A stretch of DNA of 64,000 bases from Candidatus Alistipes avicola (GTDB lineage: Bacteria > Bacteroidota > Bacteroidia > Bacteroidales > Rikenellaceae), in assembly GCA_019118565.1 (NCBI GenBank), contig DWYR01000011.1:1-64000 (forward strand). The letters are read 5' to 3'. Of the stretch, positions 35,758 to 44,253 are shown piece by piece. The notes under the pieces were generated by a model. That model had not been told where the DNA came from. It saw only the letters and a list, made by a program, of their open reading frames with translations, and searched no databases. The position numbers and the translations under genes were made by a program. Each line of letters begins with the position of its first letter. Position 1 is the stretch's first letter.

Positions 35758-37527
35758 CTATTGTTTGCCCCGTATGGGTTTTATGTCCTTGATGCGCAAC
35801 TGTACCGACACCGTCCCCCGGTAGTGGTTCTCCACGATCTGGTAGCAGACATCGATCGGTCGTCCGGCATGGATCCATTCGTAATGGGTCGGCTGTTGGA
35901 AGGCGATCGTCGGGAGGGTCGTATTAGGTTTCTGCCGCTGCATGAGATCCATCCGCAGATGCTCCATGTCGGCGCCCACCAATTTGGGCTCTCCGTGGCT
36001 TACAACCCCGTGCGTAACGAATACGGGTGAGGGGTTGCCGGGGCCGAACGGCTGAAAACGGCTCAAATTGCGCCGGAACGCCGGAGTGATTTCCGAGAAG
36101 AGCAGCTCGCTGTCGATGTCGACCTGGGGCTGTAGCATCTCCGGGTCGATATGCTCCTCGACATAGGCATTGAAGCGCCGTGTGAACTCCTCGACCCGGT
36201 CCGGTTTCATGGTCAGTCCGGCTGCGTACATGTGGCCCCCGAAGTTCTCCAGCAGATCCGAGCAGGACTCGATCGCCTGGTATAGGTCGAATCCCGGTAC
36301 CGAGCGGGCCGATCCGGTTACATAGCCGTTGCTCATCGTCAGTACGACGGTCGGTCGGTAGTAGGTCTCGATCAGGCGCGAGGCGACGATGCCGACGATC
36401 CCCTTCATCCACTGCGGGTTGTAGATCACCGTACTCTTGGCCTGTTTCATCTCCGCATTGGACTCGATGTAGTCGTGAGCCTGCTGGGTGACATCGCGGT
36501 CGATGTTCTTGCGGTCCTGGTTGAATCCGTCGATTACCGATCCGAACTCTTCGGCCTGGCTCTCGTCGCCTTCGATCAGCAGGTTGACCGCCGCATATCC
36601 GCCCGACGGGACGGCATTCTCGTCGTGTTCGTCCATCCGCATCCGGCCGGCGGCATTGATGCGCGGCCCGATCTTGAAGACGATGTCATCGATCGTAATT
36701 CCGTGTTTGTGCAGGCCGCAGATCTTGATGATCGAAAGCAAACCCTTCGACGGCGCATTGTTCAGGCGGATCAATCCGTAGTGCGCCAGAATGCGGTTCT
36801 CATCCACCAGCGGCACGATATCCGAGGCGATGCTCACCACCAGCAGGTCGAGCAGCGACTCGATCTGAGAGAAGGGGATGTGGTTCTTCTGGGCATAGGC
36901 CTGCACCAGTTTGAATCCCACGCCGCAACCCGACAGCTCATCGAACGGATAGGTGCAGTCGGTGCGTTTCGGGTCGAGAACAGCTACGGCACGGGGAATC
37001 TCCTCGGCCGGAAGATGGTGGTCGCAGATGATGAAATCCACGCCCTTACTTTTTGCATAGTCCACTTTTTCTATGGCTTTGATGCCACAGTCCAGGGCGA
37101 TGATCAGCGTTGCCCCCTTGCGGGCCGCATGGTCAATGCCCTTGATCGAGATACCGTAACCTTCGGTATAGCGATCCGGGATGTAGAACAATAGGTTCTT
37201 GTGACCTATATGGCGTAAGAATTTGTAAACCAACGAGACGGCGGTTGTTCCGTCCACGTCGTAGTCGCCGTAGACCATGATTGTCTCCTGGTTCCGGACG
37301 GCCTGTTCCACTCTCGCCACCGCCTTGTCCATATCCTTCATCAGGAACGGATCGTGCAGGTCCGAAAGGTGGGGGTTAAAAAATTTCTTAGCCTTCTCTA
37401 ACGTGTCTATGCCCCTCTGTACGAGTAGATTGGCCAGCACAGGCGCGATTCCGAGCGCAGCAGACAAGGCCGCCACCGCCTTCGGATCTCCCTGAGGCTT
37501 CACTACCCATCGTTTTTCTATAGGCAT
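35758..37527 (-). CDS. recJ: Single-stranded-DNA-specific exonuclease RecJ
   Basis: 589 residues. A 5'-3' exonuclease of the DHH family used in recombination and repair. Motifs: VYGDYDVDGTTAVSL (about 80), ALDCGIKAIEKVDYA, the DHH motif ICDHHLPAEEIPRAVAV, GPRINAAGRMRMDEH, and the DHHA1 domain with GGHMYAAGLTMKP. A C-terminal OB fold lies at about 460-570. lipB starts 5 nt after this gene's upstream neighbour relation on the same strand (lipB ends 5 nt before recJ begins), giving a lipA-lipB-recJ operon. Confidence 0.95.
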   Translation of the reverse strand: MPIEKRWVVKPQGDPKAVAALSAALGIAPVLANLLVQRGIDTLEKAKKFFNPHLSDLHDPFLMKDMDKAVARVEQAVRNQETIMVYGDYDVDGTTAVSLVYKFLRHIGHKNLLFYIPDRYTEGYGISIKGIDHAARKGATLIIALDCGIKAIEKVDYAKSKGVDFIICDHHLPAEEIPRAVAVLDPKRTDCTYPFDELSGCGVGFKLVQAYAQKNHIPFSQIESLLDLLVVSIASDIVPLVDENRILAHYGLIRLNNAPSKGLLSIIKICGLHKHGITIDDIVFKIGPRINAAGRMRMDEHDENAVPSGGYAAVNLLIEGDESQAEEFGSVIDGFNQDRKNIDRDVTQQAHDYIESNAEMKQAKSTVIYNPQWMKGIVGIVASRLIETYYRPTVVLTMSNGYVTGSARSVPGFDLYQAIESCSDLLENFGGHMYAAGLTMKPDRVEEFTRRFNAYVEEHIDPEMLQPQVDIDSELLFSEITPAFRRNLSRFQPFGPGNPSPVFVTHGVVSHGEPKLVGADMEHLRMDLMQRQKPNTTLPTIAFQQPTHYEWIHAGRPIDVCYQIVENHYRGTVSVQLRIKDIKPIRGKQ

Positions 37528-37532
37528 ACTGG

Positions 37533-38207
37533 TTATTTTTTATATATTTTAACATTTAATTTCTTACTTAATTCGTTGATTACGTGTTGTTTTACCTCGT
37601 CCATCGAGACTGCGTGCCCGATCTCTTTCTCGATCGAGGTGGCACCCCGGTCGGCGAATCCGCACGGATTGATGTGGGTGAAATAGCGCAGGTCGGTCGA
37701 TACGTTCAGGGCGAATCCGTGCATGGTGACGTAGCGCGAGGCGCGTACGCCGAGCGCACAGATCTTGCGGGCCGGACGGGCCCCTTCGATCCAGACTCCG
37801 GAGGCACCTTCGATGCGTCCGCCGCGGATGCCGTAGTGGGCTACCGTGTCGATGATCGCCCCTTCGATCGAGTCGATATAGTCGCGCAGGGAGAGTCCGA
37901 TGCGTTCCAGATCGAGTATCGGATAGCCGACGATCTGGCCGGGTCCGTGGAAGGTGATGTCGCCGCCCCGGTCGATATGGTAGAAATCGGCACCGATCTG
38001 ACGCAGGTACTCTTCGCTGACCAGCAGGTTCTCCGAGTGGCCGCTTTTGCCGAGCGTATAGACGGCCGGGTGCTCGACCAGAAGCAGATAACCTGCCTGG
38101 TCCGAGGGCTCGCCCTTGTGTTGCAGAAGGGTGTCGAAAAGCGCTCGCTGGTAGTCCCAGCAAGTCTTGTAGTCCATCTGATGGAGATCCCGGTACTCGA
38201 CAAACAT
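37533..38207 (-). CDS. lipB: Octanoyl-ACP:protein N-octanoyltransferase LipB
   Basis: 224 residues from the ATG at 38207 (MFVEYRDL), which fits the usual LipB N-terminus; an in-frame ATG at 38246 would add 13 atypical residues. It transfers octanoate from ACP to lipoyl domains. Seen: LVEHPAVYTLGKSG, RGGDITFHGPGQIVGYPILD, the Lys of ARKICALGVRASR and the catalytic Cys in HINPCGFADRGATSIEKE. It lies between lipA and recJ in the same operon, and with LipA completes endogenous lipoate synthesis. Confidence 0.95.
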   Translation of the reverse strand: MFVEYRDLHQMDYKTCWDYQRALFDTLLQHKGEPSDQAGYLLLVEHPAVYTLGKSGHSENLLVSEEYLRQIGADFYHIDRGGDITFHGPGQIVGYPILDLERIGLSLRDYIDSIEGAIIDTVAHYGIRGGRIEGASGVWIEGARPARKICALGVRASRYVTMHGFALNVSTDLRYFTHINPCGFADRGATSIEKEIGHAVSMDEVKQHVINELSKKLNVKIYKK

Positions 38208-38344
38208 CGTCAATTCACAGCAATCGCCCCTTCGGAAGAGCGTCACTCCCTCACATCGGGGGAGCGACCTTTCGCCGAAGGCGCAGGTTCAACACTTCGT
38301 TTGCTGCAGACCTTATTTCGTCGCGCAGGTTCCCGGTCGGGCTC

Positions 38345-39241
38345 TTAGCGGTCGTTCTGGTGCAGACGTACCGATCCGAGTGCTTCGTCGGCCAGGTACG
38401 AAGAGCGTACCATGGGGCCGCTTGCGCAGTAGTTGAAGCCCATCTCGAGGGCCTGCTGCCGGTACCAGTCGAATTTTTCAGGAGTAATATACGCCGCAAC
38501 GGGATAGTGCTCCAGCGTGGGACGAAGGTACTGGCCGAGGGTTACGATCTGCACACCGTTTTCGTGCAGGTCGCGCAAGGTCTGTAAAACTTCATCATCG
38601 CTCTCGCCGAGACCGACCATCAGGCCGCTTTTTACGACGGCACCCCGGCTGCGCAGGTAGCGCAGTACGCTCATGCTCGTTTCGTAACGGGCGCGGGTAC
38701 GTACCAGCGGGGTGAGTCGCTCGACGGTTTCGATGTTGTGCCCGATGATATCGGGCCCGGAGGCGATCACCAGATCCAGCAGTTCCGGTTTCGCATCCAG
38801 ATCGGGAATAAGGAGCTCAATTGTGACATCGGGATTTTCCGCCCGTATGGCACGTACGGTTGCAGCCCAGTGAGCCGCACCGCCGTCGGGCAGGTCGTCG
38901 CGTGTAACGGATGTTACCACCACATGCCGAAGCCCCATCAGCCGGACGCTTTCGGCCAACTGTGCGGGTTCCGAGGGGTCGGGCGGCAGGGGCCGTCCCG
39001 AGGCGGTGGCGCAGAAACGGCAGTTGCGCGTACATACGTCACCCAAAATCATGAAAGTCGCCGTCCTTCGGCTCCAACACTCGGCTTTGTTCGGACACAT
39101 TCCGCTGCTACAGATCGTGTGCAGCGAGTGTTCTTTGACGATACGCTGCACCTCCGCATAGTCTGCGGTTCGGTGAAGGCGAATCTTCAGCCAGTTCGGT
39201 TTATGGAGGACGTTTACTTTTTGTCCATCTAACTTCGGCAT
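38345..39241 (-). CDS. lipA: Lipoyl synthase LipA
   Basis: 298 residues, radical SAM enzyme that inserts two sulfurs into octanoylated domains. The auxiliary cluster motif is CSSGMCPNKAEC (C-x4-C-x5-C). The radical SAM motif is CTRNCRFC (CxxxCxxC). The C-terminal RSSYLADE carries the conserved Arg-Ser-Ser. Gene complete, first of the lipA-lipB-recJ run. TACTTTTG at 39276-39269 with a TTG 22 nt upstream is a possible promoter. Confidence 0.96.
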   Translation of the reverse strand: MPKLDGQKVNVLHKPNWLKIRLHRTADYAEVQRIVKEHSLHTICSSGMCPNKAECWSRRTATFMILGDVCTRNCRFCATASGRPLPPDPSEPAQLAESVRLMGLRHVVVTSVTRDDLPDGGAAHWAATVRAIRAENPDVTIELLIPDLDAKPELLDLVIASGPDIIGHNIETVERLTPLVRTRARYETSMSVLRYLRSRGAVVKSGLMVGLGESDDEVLQTLRDLHENGVQIVTLGQYLRPTLEHYPVAAYITPEKFDWYRQQALEMGFNYCASGPMVRSSYLADEALGSVRLHQNDR

Positions 39242-39268
39242 TTTAAGTTCTTATTTTCCCAATTGATG

Positions 39269-39301
39269 CAAAAGTACAAAAAATATCAATCGCTTTTGCA
39301 A
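39269..39301 (-). promoter_or_regulatory. Candidate promoter of lipA-lipB-recJ
   Basis: Minus strand: TTG at 39301-39299, a 22-nt spacer (slightly long) and TACTTTTG at 39276-39269, 27 nt upstream of lipA. Confidence 0.4.
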
Positions 39302-39350
39302 TTGTGCGATAAAAAGCGCAAAAATGGCCGCAGGGAGTCCTGCAACAGGG

Positions 39351-39392
39351 AAAACCTCCGTCCCGCCCGTCGAAAAAGGGGCGAAACGGAGG
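39351..39392 (-). terminator. Terminator after galE
   Basis: Stem with outer arms ACGGAGG / CCTCCGT (39386-39392 / 39355-39361) extended by GC-rich inner pairs, followed on the minus strand by TTTT (39354-39351). It lies just past the galE stop at 39420. Confidence 0.7.
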
Positions 39393-39419
39393 CTATTGTG
39401 GAATTTTGGATCGTTGCTG

Positions 39420-40460
39420 TTATTTTTCCCGCCGGTCGAGGTGGCACTGCCACTCCCAGGCTGCATGGAGCGTCTCTTCGAGAGTCCGCTCGGCGTGCCA
39501 GCCCAGCTCTCGGTTCGCCAGCGACGGATCGGCCCAGATGGCCACGATGTCACCGGCGCGGCGCGGCGCGATGCGGTAGTTGATTTTCAGGTTGTTGGCC
39601 TTCTCGAAACCCTTGACGAGCTCCAGCACCGAGACACCCCGTCCCGTGCCGACGTTGAAGACTTCGTAACGCTCCGTGCCCCGTTTCTCGAGCATACGGT
39701 GCAGGGCCGCTACGTGGGCGCGTGCCAGGTCCACCACGTCGATGTAGTCGCGGATGCAGGTGCCGTCCGGAGTCGGGTAGTCATCGCCGAAGATGCTCAG
39801 GCACTCGCGGATACCCGCTGCCGTCTGCGTCACGTAGGGGAGCAGGTTCTGCGGTACGCCGCGCGGCAACTCGCCGATCAGGGCCGACGGATGGGCACCG
39901 ATCGGGTTGAAGTAGCGCAGGGCGATACCCCGCATCTCGGGGATTGCGGCGATCGAGTCGCGCAGGATGTCCTCGCACATCTGTTTGGTATTGCCGTAGG
40001 GCGAGGTGGCCGGTTTACGCGGCGTTTGTTCGGTAACGGGTTGTTTGTCAGGCTCTCCGTAGACTGTGCATGACGAAGAGAAAAGGATGTTCGGACGATG
40101 GAAGTCCCGCATCAGCTCGACCAGGTTGAGAAATGAGGTGAGGTTGTTGCGATAGTATTTCAGGGGTTGTTCGACTGACTCTCCAACCGCTTTCGAGGCG
40201 GCGAAATGGATGGCTGAGCGGAACTCATACCGCTCGAAAAGCCGTTTGAAAGCCTCGCGGTCGCAGCAGTCCACCTGTTCGAAGGGGATTTCACGTCCGG
40301 TGATGCGGCGCACGCCCTCGACTGCCTGGAGGTCGGAGTTCGAGAGGTTGTCGGCGATCACCACGTCGAATCCGGCGTTGATCAACTCGACGGCCGTATG
40401 TGAGCCGATGTAGCCTGCACCGCCCGTTACCAAAACGGTCTCTTTCATGGGTGTATTCAT
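39420..40460 (-). CDS. galE: UDP-glucose 4-epimerase
   Basis: 346 residues from the ATG at 40460; an upstream in-frame ATG adds 26 atypical residues, and an ATG at 40448 is also possible. Extended SDR fold: NAD-binding VTGGAGYIGSHTAVELI, IHFAASKAVGESV, catalytic Ser in FSSSCTVYG, YxxxK as SPYGNTKQ, ALRYFNPIGAHPSALIGE and NVGTGRGVSVLELV. It interconverts UDP-glucose and UDP-galactose for surface sugars and galactose use. No other Leloir genes are adjacent. Confidence 0.95.
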   Translation of the reverse strand: MNTPMKETVLVTGGAGYIGSHTAVELINAGFDVVIADNLSNSDLQAVEGVRRITGREIPFEQVDCCDREAFKRLFERYEFRSAIHFAASKAVGESVEQPLKYYRNNLTSFLNLVELMRDFHRPNILFSSSCTVYGEPDKQPVTEQTPRKPATSPYGNTKQMCEDILRDSIAAIPEMRGIALRYFNPIGAHPSALIGELPRGVPQNLLPYVTQTAAGIRECLSIFGDDYPTPDGTCIRDYIDVVDLARAHVAALHRMLEKRGTERYEVFNVGTGRGVSVLELVKGFEKANNLKINYRIAPRRAGDIVAIWADPSLANRELGWHAERTLEETLHAAWEWQCHLDRREK

Positions 40461-40595
40461 GTTTTTCTTAATTTTTGATGGTGTTTGCCCCTCCCTCGGT
40501 TGCCATGGATACGAAAAGGGTGATTTAAAAAAATACATTTTTCGTGCCGAAATATCCCGTTGCGAGACTCCGGCTGACCGAAAGTAGTTTCCCCT

Positions 40596-41222
40596 CTACT
40601 TTTTGGGGGTATAGACGACCTTTTTCGTCTCGAAGAACTCCTCGTCGAAGAGTTCGGAGATCGGGAACTGCTGCCACGCTTTGTGCGTGCGGGCCAGCTC
40701 CTCGGTCAGGTCGCCCCCCTTGAGGTAGAGGATGCCGTTGGGCAGGGTGCCGTGCTGTCCCCGGTCGATCTTCTCCCAGATCCAGCGGACGAAGGCGGGC
40801 ATCTCGGTGACGGCCCGTGAGACGACATAGTCGAAGCGTTCGTTCAGGGTCTCGACCCGGGCGCAGCAGGGGGTGAGGTTGGTCAGTCCGATCCCCTCGG
40901 CCACACCGCGTACGACGGTGATCTTCTTGGCGATGGAGTCGACGGCGGTGAACTGCGCCTCGGGGAAGAGGATCGCCAGCGGAATCGACGGGAAGCCGCC
41001 GCCGCACCCCACGTCGAGGATGCGGGCTCCGGCATCGAACCGACATACCTTGGCGATTGCGAGCGAGTGCAGTACGTGCCGCACATGGAGCTGGTCGAGA
41101 TCTTTGCGCGAGATGACGTTAATCTTGGCATTCCAGTCGGCGTAAAGATCGTATAAGGCCTCGTATTGGCTGCGTTGCCGGTCGGTCAGATCCGGAAAGT
41201 ATTTGTCGATCGGTTCTATCAT
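40596..41222 (-). CDS. rsmG: 16S rRNA (guanine527-N7)-methyltransferase RsmG (GidB)
   Basis: 208 residues. Rossmann methyltransferase with SAM motif ILDVGCGGGFPSIPLAILFP, the preceding NVISRKDLDQLHVRHVLHSLA and the catalytic-region VVSRAVTEMPAFVRW. It methylates the 530 loop of 16S rRNA. The start lies 15 nt after the ECF sigma gene, so it is the last gene of a glycosyltransferase-sigma-rsmG operon. rsmG often lies near oriC with mnmG; here they are 8 kb apart. Confidence 0.95.
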   Translation of the reverse strand: MIEPIDKYFPDLTDRQRSQYEALYDLYADWNAKINVISRKDLDQLHVRHVLHSLAIAKVCRFDAGARILDVGCGGGFPSIPLAILFPEAQFTAVDSIAKKITVVRGVAEGIGLTNLTPCCARVETLNERFDYVVSRAVTEMPAFVRWIWEKIDRGQHGTLPNGILYLKGGDLTEELARTHKAWQQFPISELFDEEFFETKKVVYTPKK

Positions 41223-41237
41223 GGTCTCAGGGTAAAA

Positions 41238-41801
41238 TCAGTGCAGGTCGATGATCGAGAGGAGCCGCAGCATCTGTTCCCGTGCCCGGTGAATGCGTGT
41301 TTTGACGGTTCCGAGTGGCAGTTGGAGCTTGGCGGCGATCTCTTCGTAGGAGTATTCGTCGAAGAAACGCATGACGATCAGTTGTCGGTAGCGTTCGGGC
41401 ATGCTCTCGAGGATCCTTTTGATCTGGCTGCGTTGTTGCAGGTTGATGAAGTTCTCTTCGGGGGTGGGCGAGGTGGACGGAGATGACGAGTATTTCTCGT
41501 CGATCGGCATGTCCTCCTGCCGTTTGCGGGCGTAGTCCACGAAGGTGTTGCGGGCGATCGTATAGACCCATTGACCGAAGGTGTAGGCCGGGTTGTAGCG
41601 GTGGATGTTGATATAGACCTTGATGAAGGTCTCCTGCAGCAGGTCGTCGGCATCCTGCACATTGCCCGTGCGCTGGATGAAAAGACGGTGGATCGACTCC
41701 TGATAACGGTTGAAAAGGTACTCGAACGCGATATTGTCGCCCGCAAGCACGAGTTCGACCAGTCGTCGATCGTCGGCTACGATGTAGTCGCTTATCTCCA
41801 T
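41238..41801 (-). CDS. ECF RNA polymerase sigma factor
   Basis: 187 residues. Region 2 about 20-90 (FEYLFNRYQESIHRLFIQRTG, ADDLLQETFIKVYINIHRYN, WVYTIARNTFVDYARK). A Ser/Pro/Thr-rich linker lies at about 105-120. Region 4 at about 125-183 (ESMPERYRQLIVMRFFDEYSYEEIAAKLQLPLGTVKTRIHRARE). No anti-sigma gene is adjacent. Its start overlaps the glycosyltransferase 3' end by 10 nt, and rsmG follows by 15 nt, so it is translationally coupled to unrelated genes. Its regulon and trigger cannot be read here. Confidence 0.93.
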   Translation of the reverse strand: MEISDYIVADDRRLVELVLAGDNIAFEYLFNRYQESIHRLFIQRTGNVQDADDLLQETFIKVYINIHRYNPAYTFGQWVYTIARNTFVDYARKRQEDMPIDEKYSSSPSTSPTPEENFINLQQRSQIKRILESMPERYRQLIVMRFFDEYSYEEIAAKLQLPLGTVKTRIHRAREQMLRLLSIIDLH

Positions 41802-42946
41802 ACCCGTTCGTCTTTACGCAGTTGAAGGATTCTGAGCCAGATGGCATACATTGGGCTGAACAGGTCGTAAAGAAGATAACGTCGTCCGATTTTCTCCTCG
41901 CCGAGACGTTTGGCGATACGTCGTACTTCGATCAGAACGGTCGTGACGCGGGCGATCAGCAGTACGCCGACGGCTGCCTTGAACTCCCACGGCATGACCG
42001 CCAGGGCGACGACCGAAGCGAGTCCAAAGAGGATGCGACTGCCTAATTCCCACTGAATGAAATTTTTAACCCGGATGGGATAGAATGCGAATGCTGCTCC
42101 GAAAAAGCGTTGGGTGGAGGTCCACCATTTTAGACCGCCCCAGCATTTTTCACGCAAGGTGGCTCGTGGTGAGAGAACGACACTGACGTTGCCGCGTGCG
42201 ATGATGCGAGAAAGGAAAAGATCGTCCTCGCCGATGTTCATGTTCAGGTGGTTGAATCCGTTGACACCGAAATAGCGTTGTTTGGTAAATCCATAGTTCT
42301 GACGGGTCCCTCGGTAGGGATGTCCGGCTACCGCACTCGACAGCCAGTCGATCGAGTGCATCATGCGCCAGGTGCGCATCAGATAGTTCGACAGCCCCTT
42401 CGATTTTTCGAGCCCACAATATCCGATGACAATCTCTCCTCGGCGAAATCCATTGGCCATCAAAGCAATCCATCGGTCTGAGGTGGGGTATGAGTCGGAT
42501 GTGGTGAAAAGGATGTGTTCATAATGCGCCGATTTTATTCCTACATTCAGCGCCATTTTCGGCGAAATGGGAAATCGGGGATTCAGTTCGATTTTTGTTG
42601 CGGAGATCTGAGGAAAGGTTTGTCTGATTCGAACCAGATCGTCGAAGAAATCGGTATCTCGTCCTACGTATACAATCACCACTTCGAACGAAGGATACTC
42701 TTGTGCCAGAATCAAAGGAAGGGTCTCCTCGACGAAAGTGTAATCTTCCGAAAAGAGCGGAATAACGACCGAAACAGGTGGATTTTCCGAAAGAATTTCG
42801 GGCCGACGTGAATCCTTGTACTTCGGAATGCGTCCGTAAATGAACAGGTAGTAGTAGAGTTGTACCCCGAACATGATCAGAATAACTCCAGCGAGCGCCG
42901 TGCCCTCCCACCCGTAGTGGGCTATGATGAAGTCGATGATTTCCAT
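41792..42946 (-). CDS. Membrane glycosyltransferase family 2
   Basis: 384 residues. TM1 about 12-34 (GTALAGVILIMFGVQLYYYLFIYG). GT-A domain about 45-250 with PPVSVVIPLFSEDYTFVEETLPLIL, VIVYVGRDTDFFDDL, the metal-binding region TTSDSYPTSDRW and GEDDLFLSRII (catalytic ED). Two to three C-terminal helices follow at about 290-345. Probably transfers a sugar to a lipid or growing glycan at the inner membrane; the acceptor is unknown. First gene of the operon with the ECF sigma factor and rsmG. A TATTTTTG element lies at 43065-43058. Confidence 0.88.
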   Translation of the reverse strand: MEIIDFIIAHYGWEGTALAGVILIMFGVQLYYYLFIYGRIPKYKDSRRPEILSENPPVSVVIPLFSEDYTFVEETLPLILAQEYPSFEVVIVYVGRDTDFFDDLVRIRQTFPQISATKIELNPRFPISPKMALNVGIKSAHYEHILFTTSDSYPTSDRWIALMANGFRRGEIVIGYCGLEKSKGLSNYLMRTWRMMHSIDWLSSAVAGHPYRGTRQNYGFTKQRYFGVNGFNHLNMNIGEDDLFLSRIIARGNVSVVLSPRATLREKCWGGLKWWTSTQRFFGAAFAFYPIRVKNFIQWELGSRILFGLASVVALAVMPWEFKAAVGVLLIARVTTVLIEVRRIAKRLGEEKIGRRYLLYDLFSPMYAIWLRILQLRKDERVWR

Positions 42947-43057
42947 CCCGTAAAAATTGTGCTTTGTGATGCGGAAAATCGTCGGCGAAGAGGATCAGTC
43001 GAGGTCGAGAAACATCTCCTTGTTCCCAGTCTTGCCGAGAGGACTCTCATATCCTTG

Positions 43058-43065
43058 CAAAAATA
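43058..43065 (-). promoter_or_regulatory. Candidate -7 element of the glycosyltransferase operon
   Basis: Minus-strand TATTTTTG matches TAnnTTTG, about 112 nt upstream of the start; no -33 TTG. Confidence 0.35.
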
Positions 43066-43181
43066 GGGATTTTATCTGAAATGAGGGTGCGGTGCGGAAA
43101 ATAAATCAAGGGGAAGGGTGTTTCGGGACACTTCGATGATGGGCGGATTCTCTTTTTTCGCTCCGCCTTTCGTTTTGTAGG

Positions 43182-44096
43182 TCAATGAGGAACCGGTTCC
43201 GTCCGGCTCCCTTTTTTGTTCGAATGATCGCTTTCTGTCGTCTGGTGCCGAAGCCGATAGTTGGCGGGAGTCATGTTGTATTGTTTCCGGAACAATTTGA
43301 TGAAATGGGAGGTGTTGGAAAAAGCGCACATCGCACCGATTTCCGATATGGGCTTGTCCGTGGAGATCAGCAACAAACGTGCATGGATCAGCCGTTGACG
43401 GATAAACCATTGGTGAGGCGATATCCCGTAGATGTCGTTGAACTCTTTTTTGAACGAAGTCATGGATCTATGACATTGCTCGGCCAGTTCGTTGATCGAT
43501 GCATTGGAGAATATGTTTGCGTGGATGATCTGCTGGAAAGTATCCCGTGAAGAGTTGATATTGCACAACAATTTGTTTTTCAGACAACAATCTTCATGAG
43601 AGACTATCAGATAGAGCAATTCGGTCATCTTTAGACGTTCGAATGATGAGTCGTTGTAAAACGATTCGTCACTCAGGTAGGAATTTACATTTTCGAAAAA
43701 ATGGCGGAGCAGGTTCCATGCCGGCATCGCTGCATGATTCAACCGTTGGCACTGTTCGCATGAGGAGTGTTCGTTGGTTGCGTTCAGTTTGTAGGTCATA
43801 CTGAGATTCAGCAGCATCTGTTGCAAGTCCGAGGTGGAGAAATAGAAGAGTATTTGTTCGAATGGGCACCCTCCTTCCGCGCTATTGCGAATGTAATGGC
43901 ATCCCATATTCAGGAAGAAGACATCTCCGGATGAAAATTTGTAGCACATGTCGCCGTAGTAGATGGATTTTTCCCCGTGAAGAATGTATCCAATTGCGCA
44001 TCGGGACAGATCGTGGGATTGAATCTCGTTGCGGGAAGCCTCAATGTATTTGGCAATCAACGGAAGTTCGGAGGGTTGGAGGTTCGGTTGATTCAT
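43182..44096 (-). CDS. AraC-family transcriptional regulator (cupin type)
   Basis: 304 residues. N-terminal sensing domain about 15-150, with a cupin-like part (IGYILHGEKSIYYGDMCYKFSSGDVFFLNMG). AraC double helix-turn-helix at about 190-285 (ASINELAEQCHRSMTSFKKEFNDIYGISPHQWFIRQRL, then ISEIGAMCAFSNTSHFIKLFRKQYNMTPANYR). Soluble, unlike the membrane AraC at 2.3 kb. A complete promoter with a perfect inverted repeat in its spacer lies 68-98 nt upstream. No neighbouring catabolic genes; target unknown, autoregulation possible. Confidence 0.92.
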   Translation of the reverse strand: MNQPNLQPSELPLIAKYIEASRNEIQSHDLSRCAIGYILHGEKSIYYGDMCYKFSSGDVFFLNMGCHYIRNSAEGGCPFEQILFYFSTSDLQQMLLNLSMTYKLNATNEHSSCEQCQRLNHAAMPAWNLLRHFFENVNSYLSDESFYNDSSFERLKMTELLYLIVSHEDCCLKNKLLCNINSSRDTFQQIIHANIFSNASINELAEQCHRSMTSFKKEFNDIYGISPHQWFIRQRLIHARLLLISTDKPISEIGAMCAFSNTSHFIKLFRKQYNMTPANYRLRHQTTESDHSNKKGSRTEPVPH

Positions 44097-44163
44097 AGCA
44101 CGAAAGAGGTTTTAGGGATTCTTGAAAGAATCCGATGTTGACCGTTTTGTGTCTAATAACGAC

Positions 44164-44194
44164 CAAATATACAATGTTAAATTGTATACTCCAA
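44164..44194 (-). promoter_or_regulatory. Promoter of the AraC gene with embedded inverted repeat
   Basis: Minus strand: TTG at 44194-44192, a 20-nt spacer and TATATTTG at 44171-44164. A perfect dyad, TATACAAT-5 nt-ATTGTATA (44168-44188), fills the spacer and touches the -7 element, a position where a bound repressor would block RNA polymerase. Confidence 0.65.
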
Positions 44195-44253
44195 GACTAA
44201 TGATAAAAAAATATTACCTTTTTAGAATAAATTGTGGAGAATGGGCGACCTGT

